Below, in pieces: positions 39,468 through 48,425 of a stretch of DNA of 59,096 nt. A model generated the notes under the pieces. It was given only the letters and a program-made list of their open reading frames with translations. It was not told where the DNA came from and ran no database searches. Both the position numbers and the translations under genes were made by a program. Source of the DNA: Lachnospiraceae bacterium (GTDB lineage Bacteria > Bacillota_A > Clostridia > Lachnospirales > Lachnospiraceae); NCBI GenBank assembly GCA_024689605.1, contig JAILDD010000122.1:1-59096 (forward strand). The letters run 5' to 3'. The stretch's first letter is position 1. Each line of letters opens with the position of its first letter.

Positions 39468-40643
39468 TTATTTCTTCACTACCACATCCATGATCTTTCT
39501 GTCACAGTATCTGCAGACATAATCACTGTATACCGCACCGGTAACAGGTGCGCCGCAGGAAGGACAGCTGTCCTTAACTATCTTTTTGCCCAGTGCCACC
39601 TGCATCACCCCGTTGTGCTTTTCAATGGTGCAGTTCCTTAGATAGCCCTTGCGCATAGCACGCCTCACCCGGGAAAGCCTGCTCTTCGCAGTCATCTTCC
39701 CTGCAGATGGAAGACGGGACGCAGCTATGAAGGGAACCTTTATGGTAGTAAAAAACTTTGCGGTAAGGTCCGCCATCATGACAAGCCGTATCCGCAGGAT
39801 CCTGTTTATCAGCATCGGCATAAGTCCAAAGAATACAAATGCACTGGTAATTATAGTCTCAATCAGATTATACCGTATGAGTTCATAGCTCTGGAGGTGC
39901 TTATCCACATCCAGCACGGTTTCACGATAGTATTCCTCATTATTAAAATTGGATAAAGCCTCCGTCCCCATACAGAATGCTATCAGCATGCAGAAAAGCG
40001 ACAATCCCATAAGAATAGGAAATACAATGCGCCTTAACTGCAGAAATTTAGCAGTATAGTAATCATAACTCTTCGAACTGCCTTTAAGTTCATTGGAAAT
40101 ACTGTAGAATCTGTCCCCCGAAAGCACTCTTGCCCGCAGGTCAGAGCTGCCGCAGTACTCGCATTGTCCCGTAAAATACATCTTCTTTTCAATGACAGCT
40201 CCGCAGTTCACGCATTCGCAGGTGCATGTCTTGGATGCAAGCTCTGTCTTCCCGCCTTTATTCGTATAATTCTTCATATACAGAATGCTGAAAAGCTTTA
40301 GCTGCGCAGCAACCATCCCGGGATGTCTTCCCATAACCTCAGCAAGCTCGGCATCTCTTACTGCACCGTCAAGGTCTCCCTCGAAATAACCGTTATAAAA
40401 ATATGCGTCCCCTATCCACTCTTTTGAGATATAGACTGTAAGAAGTATCACCGGACCCACAATCACCCAGAAAATGAATTCAGGCGTTGCCTTGGCATGA
40501 GCTATGGTATACCAGTCGCCCCAGTACCTGACTACAAGATAAAACTCCCAGGATACGGACACGATCAGATTTAATATTGTGAACACTGCCAGCAAGGCAT
40601 TTTTTATTTTCAGGATCCTGATAAGTTTTTCCTTCAGGTACAT
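39468..40643 (-). CDS. Zinc-ribbon membrane protein, unknown
   Basis: 391 residues: two membrane helices (about 15-75), a cytoplasmic part with CECVNCG..CEYCGS (zinc ribbon, about 145-170), two more helices (about 213-235 and 265-290), a basic region, and a C-terminal ribbon CPSCGAPV..CRYCDR. It is the last of a set with the TM2-domain gene. It is similar in style to the protein at 56761-58029. Function unknown. Confidence 0.7.
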   Translation of the reverse strand: MYLKEKLIRILKIKNALLAVFTILNLIVSVSWEFYLVVRYWGDWYTIAHAKATPEFIFWVIVGPVILLTVYISKEWIGDAYFYNGYFEGDLDGAVRDAELAEVMGRHPGMVAAQLKLFSILYMKNYTNKGGKTELASKTCTCECVNCGAVIEKKMYFTGQCEYCGSSDLRARVLSGDRFYSISNELKGSSKSYDYYTAKFLQLRRIVFPILMGLSLFCMLIAFCMGTEALSNFNNEEYYRETVLDVDKHLQSYELIRYNLIETIITSAFVFFGLMPMLINRILRIRLVMMADLTAKFFTTIKVPFIAASRLPSAGKMTAKSRLSRVRRAMRKGYLRNCTIEKHNGVMQVALGKKIVKDSCPSCGAPVTGAVYSDYVCRYCDRKIMDVVVKK

Positions 40644-40655
40644 TGACAGCCTCCA

Positions 40656-41321
40656 CTATATCCAATAGGGATAATCCTCTATGATTATCTCCCCGTTTTC
40701 ATCTTTACTGATAAAGCATGCCAGAAAGGCATCTGCAAAACTGATCCCTGTCGTATACAGTAAGAATACCGGAAAGAACAGTCCTATTATTCCCATACAA
40801 AGATAGTATATAGCTTTTTTATTGTTATACAGAAACAGCTGACCCCCAAAGCAGCCCAGCAGAAAACCAAGCCATACATAGGGAGTCTTTTTCACGGTAA
40901 CCGGGTTCTCAGCAGGCGTCGGATCTTCCACAATGCTGCGGCATGCCTTCTTCATAAGGATCAGCAGCACTATGCTTCCTGCTATGGATACAAAGGCCAT
41001 TGTATAGCCTGCCACAGTCATGATCTTCATTACGGAAGAATATGCATAATATAAGGGGGTGAACTCCGGCTCGTAGTCAAGGGCTGCATACATGTTTCCG
41101 TTTTCTATCATCTCCGTCAGCTCACCCTGGTTGCTGTACATAAGATCCACAGGCAGGACAGTGTTGAAAATAATAACCTCAAAAAACATCCTGCCTATAA
41201 GCATTAAGGATGATGACAGCATAATCATCAAGACCACCATCAGCACCAGACTTTCAATGTGAAGATTACGTATGCTTTTTGTTTTACTGCTGCAATCTTT
41301 AGGCGGAAAAAACTGTCCCAT
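40656..41321 (-). CDS. TM2-domain membrane protein
   Basis: 221 residues with helices near 22-50 and 98-125 and a C-terminal TM2-like pair (WLGFLLGCFGGQLFLYNNK then YYLCMGIIGLFFPVFLLY). GGAGG precedes the ATG. It ends 12 bases before the zinc-ribbon membrane protein. Function unknown. Confidence 0.65.
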   Translation of the reverse strand: MGQFFPPKDCSSKTKSIRNLHIESLVLMVVLMIMLSSSLMLIGRMFFEVIIFNTVLPVDLMYSNQGELTEMIENGNMYAALDYEPEFTPLYYAYSSVMKIMTVAGYTMAFVSIAGSIVLLILMKKACRSIVEDPTPAENPVTVKKTPYVWLGFLLGCFGGQLFLYNNKKAIYYLCMGIIGLFFPVFLLYTTGISFADAFLACFISKDENGEIIIEDYPYWI

Positions 41322-41358
41322 AGATCACTCCTCCATAAATTAAATCTGTCACGGTTAA

Positions 41359-41384
41359 AATCCCATGCCCTCCGGCATGGGATT
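41359..41384 (-). terminator. Terminator after 41400-41795 gene
   Basis: AATCCCATGCC pairs with GGCATGGGATT. Read leftward it ends in TTTT. Confidence 0.75.
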
Positions 41385-41399
41385 GAAAGTTTATAAAAA

Positions 41400-41795
41400 T
41401 TATTTCGGCATCTTTTCTTTTTCCGATGTTTTTGCGTGGATTTTTGTTCCGAAGAAATCAACCTCTGTCTTGATATATGCCTCCGGGCTTTCTGCCGAAA
41501 GCGTCACTTCCGGCTGGTCACTTTTTTTGACCATAAACAGAGTCGCACGGTACTTATGCGTACCGTAAGGCACCACAAATTTAACACTCAGTCCATCCGC
41601 CAGTGTTCCGAAAGGCTGTTCATCAATAAAAATATTCATTGCATTGAAAGCCCCGGAATAATTGCTCACACGATGGATCTGTATGACGCCGTTTCCCTCA
41701 GTAGAATTTTCCTTCTTACAGGAAGGGCATGCCATTGACGTCTCCGCGCTGTCATACATCTTTCCGCAGTCACATTTGAATCTGTACTTTACCAT
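41400..41795 (-). CDS. Zinc-ribbon protein with beta domain, unknown
   Basis: 131 residues. An N-terminal ribbon (CDCGKMYDSAETSMACPSCKK) is followed by a beta-sandwich with IFIDEQPFGTLADG and VPYGTHKYRATL, reminiscent of PEGA-type surface modules but without a signal peptide. Function unknown. Confidence 0.6.
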   Translation of the reverse strand: MVKYRFKCDCGKMYDSAETSMACPSCKKENSTEGNGVIQIHRVSNYSGAFNAMNIFIDEQPFGTLADGLSVKFVVPYGTHKYRATLFMVKKSDQPEVTLSAESPEAYIKTEVDFFGTKIHAKTSEKEKMPK

Positions 41796-41882
41796 TATAT
41801 CCCCCTCTCCGCTGCGCCTTATGCAGCTGCCCTCTTAGTTCTTTTTCAGCCGTCCTGATGAAAGGCCAAGATTTATTATAGC

Positions 41883-42814
41883 CTAATCGCGGGAAAAAAT
41901 CTGTTTAAATTTATCCGATACCGCCTCCCCGACCATTTCTGACAGAATGACGGTAGATTTTAATGCACCAACCCTTTTTACTGCACTTATCTTATTCCTT
42001 TTTATGACATCACCCATGACATCAAAGAAATCATCAGGCAAATCCTTATTCTCAAAGACATACTTCTTTTTGTCGATTTCTCTGTTATTCTTCTCATTCA
42101 GCGCCTTAAGGACATTCTGCTGAGCTTTGAAGCTGATATCCAGAAGCTTTTTCTCTGCCGGTTCTATCTTAGCTTTAAGAACCGCAGCTTTAAATTTACC
42201 ATCATCAAGTTTTTCATCCGGCTTCAGCACCTCAGCACATTCATCAATTAATGCTTTATACTCGCTAAATGCCTTCTCTAATTCCTTCCCATGCTCAGTC
42301 TCTTTGAAGTCAATGTCTCTTCACGGTTTTCCATATCAAGGATTCCGTCCTTAATATCCTTTATATATTCCCTGACTTTTGCATCCTGATCCTTTAGGGT
42401 ATTGGTTCTTTCCGCATTACCCTTACTTCTGGGATCATATTTGGTCCTGGTCTTGTTTTTATCTTTACCGGCCGCCAGCAGATCCCTGATATCCTTATTT
42501 GCATCATAAGCAGGCGGCATATTGGCTTTGACTGCACGCACTGCATTCTCAAGAGCCACAATGTTTTTGTCCCGGTTCTCTTTTACATCATCTACATTCT
42601 TTTCGATCGGAATAAGATCAGCATTCAGTTCATCCTGTATCTGCAGGTTACTGTTCTGCAGCTGCTGTTCCTGATTCTGCAACTCCTGAACTTCATCATT
42701 AACAGATGCATTGATTCCTTTAGTTGCCTTCTTTTCTATAATAGCCGTTTTCCCATGGCTTGCCCCCTGCTTTGCTGTTATTAATTCTATGCCGGTATTA
42801 ATTACCCTTGTCAA
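41883..42814 (-). pseudogene. Coiled-coil protein gene split by a frameshift
   Basis: Two reading frames form one gene. The 5' part (TTG start at 42814, overlapping the previous stop as TTGA) encodes 178 residues rich in Gln/Asn/Lys coiled coil and ends at 42278. The 3' part stays open from about 42310 to 41883 in the -1 frame. It reads on smoothly (DIDFKETEHGKELEKAFSEY) with the same hydrophilic character, well before any start codon. One missing base between about 42295 and 42325 would join them into roughly 295-300 residues. No slippery heptamer is visible. I do not recognise the family. Confidence 0.6.
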
Positions 42815-43065
42815 TAATATCCAAGGCCCTTTGCCAGGTCCCTTAAATCCTCTTTTGAGTCCTTCGGTCCGGCAATGACCAGCAGTGTGTCTTCTACACG
42901 TACTATGATCTTGTAGCTGTCACCCTGATTTCCTTCAATAATAGAATAATTAGACTCAGCTGTTTCGACAGAATCCTCTAATACCAGAGTGCCCACGAAA
43001 TAATCGGCCCTGCAGTCATCCACAGTTTTATAATCCCCAAAGCTTACATACCAGTCATTTGTCAA
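42811..43065 (-). CDS. Small hypothetical protein
   Basis: 84 residues (DWYVSFGDYKTVDDCRADYF to KDSKEDLRDLAKGLGYY) with an alternating beta pattern and no membrane segment. The only usable start in frame is TTG at 43065. A well-placed GGAGG and ATG just upstream read into another frame that ends after seven codons, so the true 5' end may carry a one-base error or mutation. It is coupled to the coiled-coil gene by TTGA. Confidence 0.5.
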   Translation of the reverse strand: MTNDWYVSFGDYKTVDDCRADYFVGTLVLEDSVETAESNYSIIEGNQGDSYKIIVRVEDTLLVIAGPKDSKEDLRDLAKGLGYY

Positions 43066-43189
43066 TCTTCCGCTTCATAAAAATAATACCTCCACTCAAC
43101 GCCCCTTCCAAACACAGTTTATCAGGATCATCTTTCTCACCGTCGGCCTGATAACACCGAAAAACAAAACAGACTATAAGGCTTTACCG

Positions 43190-44542
43190 TCATCGAAGAG
43201 GTGTCGAGCTTCCATCGATATATTTGATACTTACACCATCCTGTCTGTTAAATATGAATTCATGTTTACATACAGACTTTCCCTCATCTTCTATTGAGTA
43301 CGCTTCTATTTCCAGGCCTCTCGGTACAATTTCAAAGTGATAAAATGTATCTGCTTTATTTATGTAAAATGGAGTGACTCTGTATAAAACACTAAAGCCA
43401 TTTTGAATTGCCTTAACAACTTCAGACGAATTACTTTCAAAATGATCCCTCATAAGAATATTTAACTGATGTGTGCCGGTAACCATATTCAAATCATTTG
43501 CTTCGTCACCGCAAAATCTGTAAGCGATCAGATGACACCTGTCATACAGACTTCCCTCCTTATTCTGATTACTTTTCAAAAAGCCGTAAAATTTATTATT
43601 AGCAAACCCCGGGGGAGATACAGCCTTCCTTTCGTTATCACTTCGGGGTGTTACAGTTATACAGCTTTTGTTAATAATACCAAGTGCCATTACAGGAGTA
43701 TCAAATCCGCCCAGTTTCTCAAAGTAAAAACCTCTGTCTGTTCTTCTTTTATCTGAATCGGAAAAGCAGGGTTTATTGTTTGATAAGGTTATATATTTCT
43801 CAGTATTACAGTTACAAATTTTTTCTTCAAGATATTCTTTTCCTTCATATGTAAGAGCAAATGGTTTCGAATCTAAATTTTTAATATTTCCTGCATAACT
43901 GTGGGATTCTGTCCCATACGTATTCTTGATATTATTTTTATGTTCACACGTTTTATTTTGACTATTCAATATGGGAAGCCAATTAAACACCGATAAAAAA
44001 AATCGGGGAAGATCCTTAATTATTTCCACCGGATAAGGGTCTATAATCCCCGCAAACATATCATCTTCTTTTTGCTTTGTTTTGTTTAATTTTTGCAGTG
44101 AATCTGCCATTTTCTCTGCAAGCTTGTAAAGCGGAACTCTGATGATATATATAAAAGCCACGCTGATAAGTGATGAAACCATAAAAGCCAGGTAAACTAT
44201 TGTTAATGCCAGAATAATGATCGAAGCATCAATTTCCACGCCGGAATAATCAAACCAATAAACAGAACTGGCTATCAGATAATATGTTCCGATCAAAGAA
44301 CCCAAAATATATACAATCGCTCGAAAAGCACGTAAAACCCCGGAATCTTTGATCGTTTTTTCCTTCATAGCCAAAGCAGTTATCGTGGCAGGAAAGAATA
44401 AAAATAAACCAAAGATGTAAAATTTGAAGAAGGCGTTTGTTTTGCTTCGCGCAATCAATGCCGGCATCAGACCGCCAAGAAGCAGACAAACTATCCCGGC
44501 AATATATACAATTATTGAGTAATCGATAATATTAAAAATCAT
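43190..44542 (-). CDS. Membrane-anchored DNA/RNA non-specific endonuclease (EndA-like)
   Basis: 450 residues. Four or five membrane helices fill 1-150; the C-terminal half is a beta-beta-alpha-metal nuclease. YDRCHLIAYRFCGDEANDLNMVTGTHQLN matches the DRGH region, with C336 in place of Gly and catalytic His337 kept, and metal-ligand Asn in the Leu-Asn-Met segment. VLYRVTPFYINKADTFYHFEIVPRGLEIEAYSIEDEG fits EndA-type nucleases closely in pattern. A membrane-bound DNase suggests DNA degradation at the cell surface or a toxin-like role. It sits upstream of the small protein and the broken coiled-coil gene. Confidence 0.75.
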   Translation of the reverse strand: MIFNIIDYSIIVYIAGIVCLLLGGLMPALIARSKTNAFFKFYIFGLFLFFPATITALAMKEKTIKDSGVLRAFRAIVYILGSLIGTYYLIASSVYWFDYSGVEIDASIIILALTIVYLAFMVSSLISVAFIYIIRVPLYKLAEKMADSLQKLNKTKQKEDDMFAGIIDPYPVEIIKDLPRFFLSVFNWLPILNSQNKTCEHKNNIKNTYGTESHSYAGNIKNLDSKPFALTYEGKEYLEEKICNCNTEKYITLSNNKPCFSDSDKRRTDRGFYFEKLGGFDTPVMALGIINKSCITVTPRSDNERKAVSPPGFANNKFYGFLKSNQNKEGSLYDRCHLIAYRFCGDEANDLNMVTGTHQLNILMRDHFESNSSEVVKAIQNGFSVLYRVTPFYINKADTFYHFEIVPRGLEIEAYSIEDEGKSVCKHEFIFNRQDGVSIKYIDGSSTPLR

Positions 44543-44583
44543 TATTTTTCATGATCCGGTTAGTTATTTTTCTCCACAAATAA

Positions 44584-44606
44584 AGAGCTGTCCATAAGAA
44601 CAGCCC
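44584..44606 (-). terminator. Weak hairpin terminator downstream of Rpn gene
   Basis: Read leftward, GCTGT pairs with ACAGC and is followed by TCTTTA. It lies in a 236-bp gap with no gene. Confidence 0.35.
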
Positions 44607-44778
44607 ATCAATTTCCACTTTATCCGGTTAGAACCCTCCCGGCAGGACTCACCGCTCTTACGATTGCCACTTCGATAAATACGTCATACAGCAGGCCTCA
44701 CTGCTTTTTAATACATTATGTGTTGCAAAGGTGTAAAAGTCAATGCCCTGCTGACATTCAAGCCGTCTTATGTACAGC

Positions 44779-45630
44779 TTAATCGGCAGAAACCAGCAGT
44801 TCTTTTTCCACTGCTTTAACCTGCTCTATGGGATAGCCGCAGAAATCTGCTATTGCCTCAGCAGTCTTACCGGAACGCAACATACGAGAAATTGCGTCAT
44901 ACCGTTCCTCATCCTTGAACATCTGCATTGTTTCAGCTTCGTTGTATTCTGTTAGGCACATATTTTTTACCTCCGCTCTATTGGCAATTAAGAATTCCCT
45001 TATACAGAAATCCTCAGGCATTTCGTCAAGGGTATGGTCCACAGCGTCTTCCAAGATCATTTCCCCTCGCTCCTTCTTATTTCTCACCACATCCACAAAC
45101 CACGAATATTCCTTAAGCGGTTTGCAATTTTCCAGAAGCTCCTTATTATTCCCTAAATTAATATTAATAAGCCTGACGCTGACTTCAACATCCGACAGCC
45201 CGGCATTTCCAGAAAACGAATTACTCAGATGAAGTATCTTATCCGGAACATCTTCCATTCCGTTATAGAATGTTACAAGCCTCGGCACCGGAAGCTTTAT
45301 CTGTCTAGTTCCGTAAAGGTTCTGCTTTGTGGCATTAATATACTTATCATACAGACGTCCTAAATACATTAACTGCCTTACCGGCATGTTCGTATTGTAG
45401 GTACTCTGCTGTTCAAACAGACTTATGAACTCAGTGATAATAAATGACACATCATTACGCATGCCCATATAGACTGCATCTGACATAGTCGTAATCTCTA
45501 TAGCATTTTCATCCGTGTAGTTCGTGCCGTTTACCGCATTGTACAGCGACAGTGTCCACTTCCTATTCTCTTCCCTGCCAAAAATAAATACAAAAAGACG
45601 ATCCTTGTACTCCCTGTTAATTTCGCTCAT
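44779..45630 (-). CDS. Rpn/PD-(D/E)XK nuclease family protein
   Basis: 283 residues of the Rpn family: KDRLFVFIFGREENRKWTLSLYNAVNGTNY at the start, DVSFIITEFISLFEQQSTYN carrying the candidate E-x-Q core, and a C-terminal helical hairpin (RMLRSGKTAEAIADFCGYP). It lies just outside the integrated element. Biological role unestablished. Second copy of the family in this window after 4476-5453. Confidence 0.8.
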   Translation of the reverse strand: MSEINREYKDRLFVFIFGREENRKWTLSLYNAVNGTNYTDENAIEITTMSDAVYMGMRNDVSFIITEFISLFEQQSTYNTNMPVRQLMYLGRLYDKYINATKQNLYGTRQIKLPVPRLVTFYNGMEDVPDKILHLSNSFSGNAGLSDVEVSVRLININLGNNKELLENCKPLKEYSWFVDVVRNKKERGEMILEDAVDHTLDEMPEDFCIREFLIANRAEVKNMCLTEYNEAETMQMFKDEERYDAISRMLRSGKTAEAIADFCGYPIEQVKAVEKELLVSAD

Positions 45631-45799
45631 TCATTTCTCCTTTCATTATAAATACCATAGTTAACCACTTCAACTGCAATTTTTGGGAAAAATGCGGCGA
45701 ATGCCTTAGATATTTCCAGAAATGTAAAGCTAATGTATCACTTAAAATATACACTGTAAAGAACGAAAAAATGCGACAATTTGAATATAAAAAATATAC

Positions 45800-45828
45800 T
45801 TGCAAAAGGAAAAAATCTGTTATATAAT
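45800..45828 (+). promoter_or_regulatory. Promoter of tRNA-Gln
   Basis: TTGCAA and TATAAT with a 17-bp spacer lie about 35 bp before the tRNA. Confidence 0.85.
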
Positions 45829-45862
45829 TGTTCTTGCTGTTGAAGAACAGCGATTCAAATAT

Positions 45863-45934
45863 AGCGCTATCGCCAAACGGTAAGGCAACGGACTCTGACT
45901 CCGTCATTTCAAGGTTCGAATCCTTGTAGCGCTG
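45863..45934 (+). tRNA. tRNA-Gln(CTG)
   Basis: A 72-nt cloverleaf. The acceptor AGCGCTA pairs with TAGCGCT, the discriminator is G, and CCA is not encoded. The anticodon stem ACGGA/TCCGT holds the loop CTCTGAC with anticodon CTG, and TTCGAAT is in the T-loop. It is the attachment site of the element that follows; its 3' part is supplied by the element. Confidence 0.95.
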
Positions 45935-45939
45935 CTAAA
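45890..45939 (+). repeat. Left attachment site (attL)
   Basis: 50 bp identical to 54465-54514, covering the anticodon arm through the tRNA 3' end plus CTAAA. Confidence 0.92.
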
Positions 45940-45940
45940 G

Positions 45941-45967
45941 ACAGTCACAGAAATGTGGCTGTTTTTT
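45941..45967 (+). terminator. Terminator after tRNA-Gln, element-borne
   Basis: ACAGTCACA pairs with TGTGGCTGT around GAAA, followed by TTTTT. It replaces the chromosomal terminator that now lies at 54520-54551. Confidence 0.85.
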
Positions 45968-46135
45968 GTTGGAAAAGCCCGTATTCATGGGCTTTTCAGG
46001 GCATTTCAGTAAGATTTTTCTTGTGTTTTCTGAAAGTTGGAAATCAGTAAAAAACAGAACAGAGTTTTGAAAAAATCAGCCGATAAACTATGTTTTCACG
46101 GCTGATAGGTAACTCATAGGTAACTTCTTTGAATA

Positions 46136-46660
46136 TCAATCATAAACATACTCGCTGATAGGTACATTAAACATCTTTAGTGTGTCGTTTAACCATATTT
46201 CATATTCTTCTTCGTCAATTTTCCCATCTTTAAGTTCCTGGTTGACTTTGTTCCAATCAGGTATAAAGGTTGCAATCTGTGCATTCTTTATGTCCAGATT
46301 TAGATGTGCAACAAGACTATGTTTATCAGCCATAGATTCGCTAAATGATACGCTTCCTTTTACAGGAACACCTTTTCTGTCAAGTTCAATCAAAACGCGG
46401 AGTACATCAGAAAATGTTTCAACCGGTACACTTTGGGGAGTTTCTACCTTAATGGATAGTAAATCTGCTAATGTAATCTTGAGTACATCACAGAATTGCA
46501 GAACTATTTCTGCTGGCGGTTCACTATATCCGTTTTCATAGTTGGAATAAGTGGAATACCCTAGGGAGAGCTTTTCTGCCATATCACGCTGACTTATATT
46601 TCCCTGAGATCTTGCGGTTTTCATTTTTTTTGCAAGTTCTAGATATTCACTCAAGCGCAT
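46136..46660 (-). CDS. XRE-family transcriptional repressor
   Basis: 174 residues. The N-terminal helix-turn-helix is RSQGNISQRDMAEKLSLGYSTYSNYENGYSEPPAEIVLQFCDVL; the C-terminal half has no recognised domain. It is divergent from the excisionase and integrase genes, over palindromic TGTATTRATACA sites, as in phage-like control of excision. Confidence 0.85.
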   Translation of the reverse strand: MRLSEYLELAKKMKTARSQGNISQRDMAEKLSLGYSTYSNYENGYSEPPAEIVLQFCDVLKITLADLLSIKVETPQSVPVETFSDVLRVLIELDRKGVPVKGSVSFSESMADKHSLVAHLNLDIKNAQIATFIPDWNKVNQELKDGKIDEEEYEIWLNDTLKMFNVPISEYVYD

Positions 46661-46725
46661 TTAGAATTCCTCCTCTGCTTAATTAGGAATAATTAGAATG
46701 TATCACAACGAAATACAAAAATCAA

Positions 46726-46815
46726 TGTATTAATACAAGAATTTCAGAAATTCCTATTGACAAACAGAAAAACATGTATTAATTTAGTAAATACAAGAAA
46801 ACTTGTATTGATACA
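46726..46815. promoter_or_regulatory. Operator region between repressor and excisionase genes
   Basis: TGTATTAATACA (46726-46737) is a perfect palindrome and TGTATTGATACA (46804-46815) a near-copy. A half-site, TGTATTAAT, begins at 46775. A TTGACA (46757-46762) between them is a likely -35 box for the rightward genes; the matching -10 is unclear. Binding by the divergent XRE protein is inferred. Confidence 0.6.
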
Positions 46816-46849
46816 GGGATTTAAATATTATGAAAGGAGGACTACAACT

Positions 46850-47056
46850 ATGGAAATGCAGACAAGTGGTGATCAGTTAAAGGTGTTAACAGTTCGGGAA
46901 CTTGGAAATGTGCTTCATATTGGTCGTGACAAGGCCTACGCTTTGATTAAATCAAAGGGATTTCCGTCCATATGTATCGGCAATCGCTATATTGTAACAG
47001 AGCAGGCGTTGAATGAATGGTTACACCAATATGAACATAAAACTTACATTGTGTGA
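46850..47056 (+). CDS. Excisionase-like helix-turn-helix protein
   Basis: 68 residues matching the excisionase-type winged HTH (LTVRELGNVLHIGRDKAYALIKSKGFPSICIGNRYIV). It would direct integrase toward excision. The ATG at 46850 follows AGGAGG; an in-frame TTG upstream is not needed. The end lies just before the integrase start. Confidence 0.85.
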   Translation: MEMQTSGDQLKVLTVRELGNVLHIGRDKAYALIKSKGFPSICIGNRYIVTEQALNEWLHQYEHKTYIV

Positions 47057-47069
47057 GGGAGGGACGAGT

Positions 47070-48323
47070 TTGGATACAAGCAAGATGAGGCGAAACATAA
47101 AAGGCCAGGGATGTTTTGTTACACTCGAAAATGGAAGGATTCTATATCGAAAGAGTGCCGGATATACATCTGAGGGTAAGAGAAAAATCCTGACAGTTCG
47201 TGCAAACAGTAAAGCTGTCTGCATCCAGCTAATGAAGGAGAAAGAGGCGGCATGGCAGGAAGAACAGGAACGCACATCTCCGGCACTAAACAACACAGTA
47301 GTTGAACTCTGTGAAAAGCACCTGGCTTTCCAGGTGGATAATGGCGAACTAAAGCCTAAGTCCATAGACCGGCGTGAAGATACCATACGGAACCAGATAG
47401 GAAAATATCCCTTGGGCCATATGCAGATACATGCCATAACGCCGGCAGACATAGAGCAGCACATAAGTACGCTGATGAAGGAAGACCTGTCAGTATCTTC
47501 CATTAAGAAAGCACTGGATGTGTTAAATGCCGCCTATGAATGGGCAACCGTGCGTGGAGACATTAAAAGCAATCCGGTTATACAGATAAAACGTTCCATC
47601 CATAGGAGGCTTTCAAAACTGGAGACCCGGAATGTTGCGGACGCGGATGTGATAGTGCTTTCCCCTGATGAAGAAGACCGGTTCCTGAAAGAGTGCCTGC
47701 GTAAAAATGAAAACAATGGCGAATATAAATACGCCGGAGGATTATACGGAAGCCTTCTGCTGCATACCGGGATGCGTGTCGGGGAAATGATCAGCCTTAA
47801 GTGGTCTGACTATGATGAAGATAACGGCCTGCTGACGATCAGCAAAAGCACATCCGTTACCCGCAACAGGGATGAACGGAGCGGAAAAAAGTATGTGGCA
47901 GTCCTGGGTACGACCAAGAACCAGAAAGCAAGGGTTATACAGCTCATGCCGGAAGCCATTGAAGACCTGAAACTTATTCACAGGCAGAAAACGGGACGGC
48001 CGGATGACCTGATCTGCCGTACCAAGACCGGAAGGCCCTACACTGCGACCATGATGGAACACTGCATGGAGACGATATACCGTAATATGCAGTGTGACAC
48101 AAAGGTAAGTGGATTGCACATTTTCCGGCGGACATTTGCCACAAGGATGTATGAAAACGGTGCAGATGTGAAAGAAATTGCAGCATACATTGGTGATCTG
48201 GAATCAACCACTATGCGGTACTATATCGCAGCCAGAAAGAAAATGAAAGTAGGTGATTCGGTAACGCAGGTAGTGCCGCTGCCGGGCAAAAGAAAAGTCC
48301 CCACCAGCGGTGAGGACAGTTGA
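47070..48323 (+). CDS. Tyrosine-type site-specific integrase
   Basis: 417 residues with a TTG start preceded by GGGAGG. It has an AP2-like arm-binding N-terminus, a SAM-like core-binding domain (about 80-175) and a catalytic domain. Visible residues are Arg in LLHTGMRVGEMISLKW, HIFRR (HxxR box), and the nucleophile Tyr in TMRYYIAA. The second His position reads IGDLES, so Asp replaces the common His. It would recombine the tRNA-Gln site. Confidence 0.93.
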   Translation: MDTSKMRRNIKGQGCFVTLENGRILYRKSAGYTSEGKRKILTVRANSKAVCIQLMKEKEAAWQEEQERTSPALNNTVVELCEKHLAFQVDNGELKPKSIDRREDTIRNQIGKYPLGHMQIHAITPADIEQHISTLMKEDLSVSSIKKALDVLNAAYEWATVRGDIKSNPVIQIKRSIHRRLSKLETRNVADADVIVLSPDEEDRFLKECLRKNENNGEYKYAGGLYGSLLLHTGMRVGEMISLKWSDYDEDNGLLTISKSTSVTRNRDERSGKKYVAVLGTTKNQKARVIQLMPEAIEDLKLIHRQKTGRPDDLICRTKTGRPYTATMMEHCMETIYRNMQCDTKVSGLHIFRRTFATRMYENGADVKEIAAYIGDLESTTMRYYIAARKKMKVGDSVTQVVPLPGKRKVPTSGEDS

Positions 48324-48340
48324 CATCAAAACATTGGACA

Positions 48341-48385
48341 AGCCTTTGCTCTGATATGTCTCGCAAACTCATTATAGCAAAGGCT
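48341..48385 (+). other. Inverted repeat between integrase and primase genes
   Basis: AGCCTTTGCT (48341-48350) and AGCAAAGGCT (48376-48385) are perfect inverted repeats with a 25-base loop. No T run follows, so it could be a protein site or an RNA stem rather than a terminator. Confidence 0.5.
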
Positions 48386-48425
48386 CTCCAAAATAAAAAG
48401 TTTAAAAGGAAGGAGAGTTTTTTTT

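Noticed and set aside
42278..42330. Programmed -1 ribosomal frameshift
   Set aside because: No X XXY YYZ heptamer in the correct phase and no stable structure just after it.
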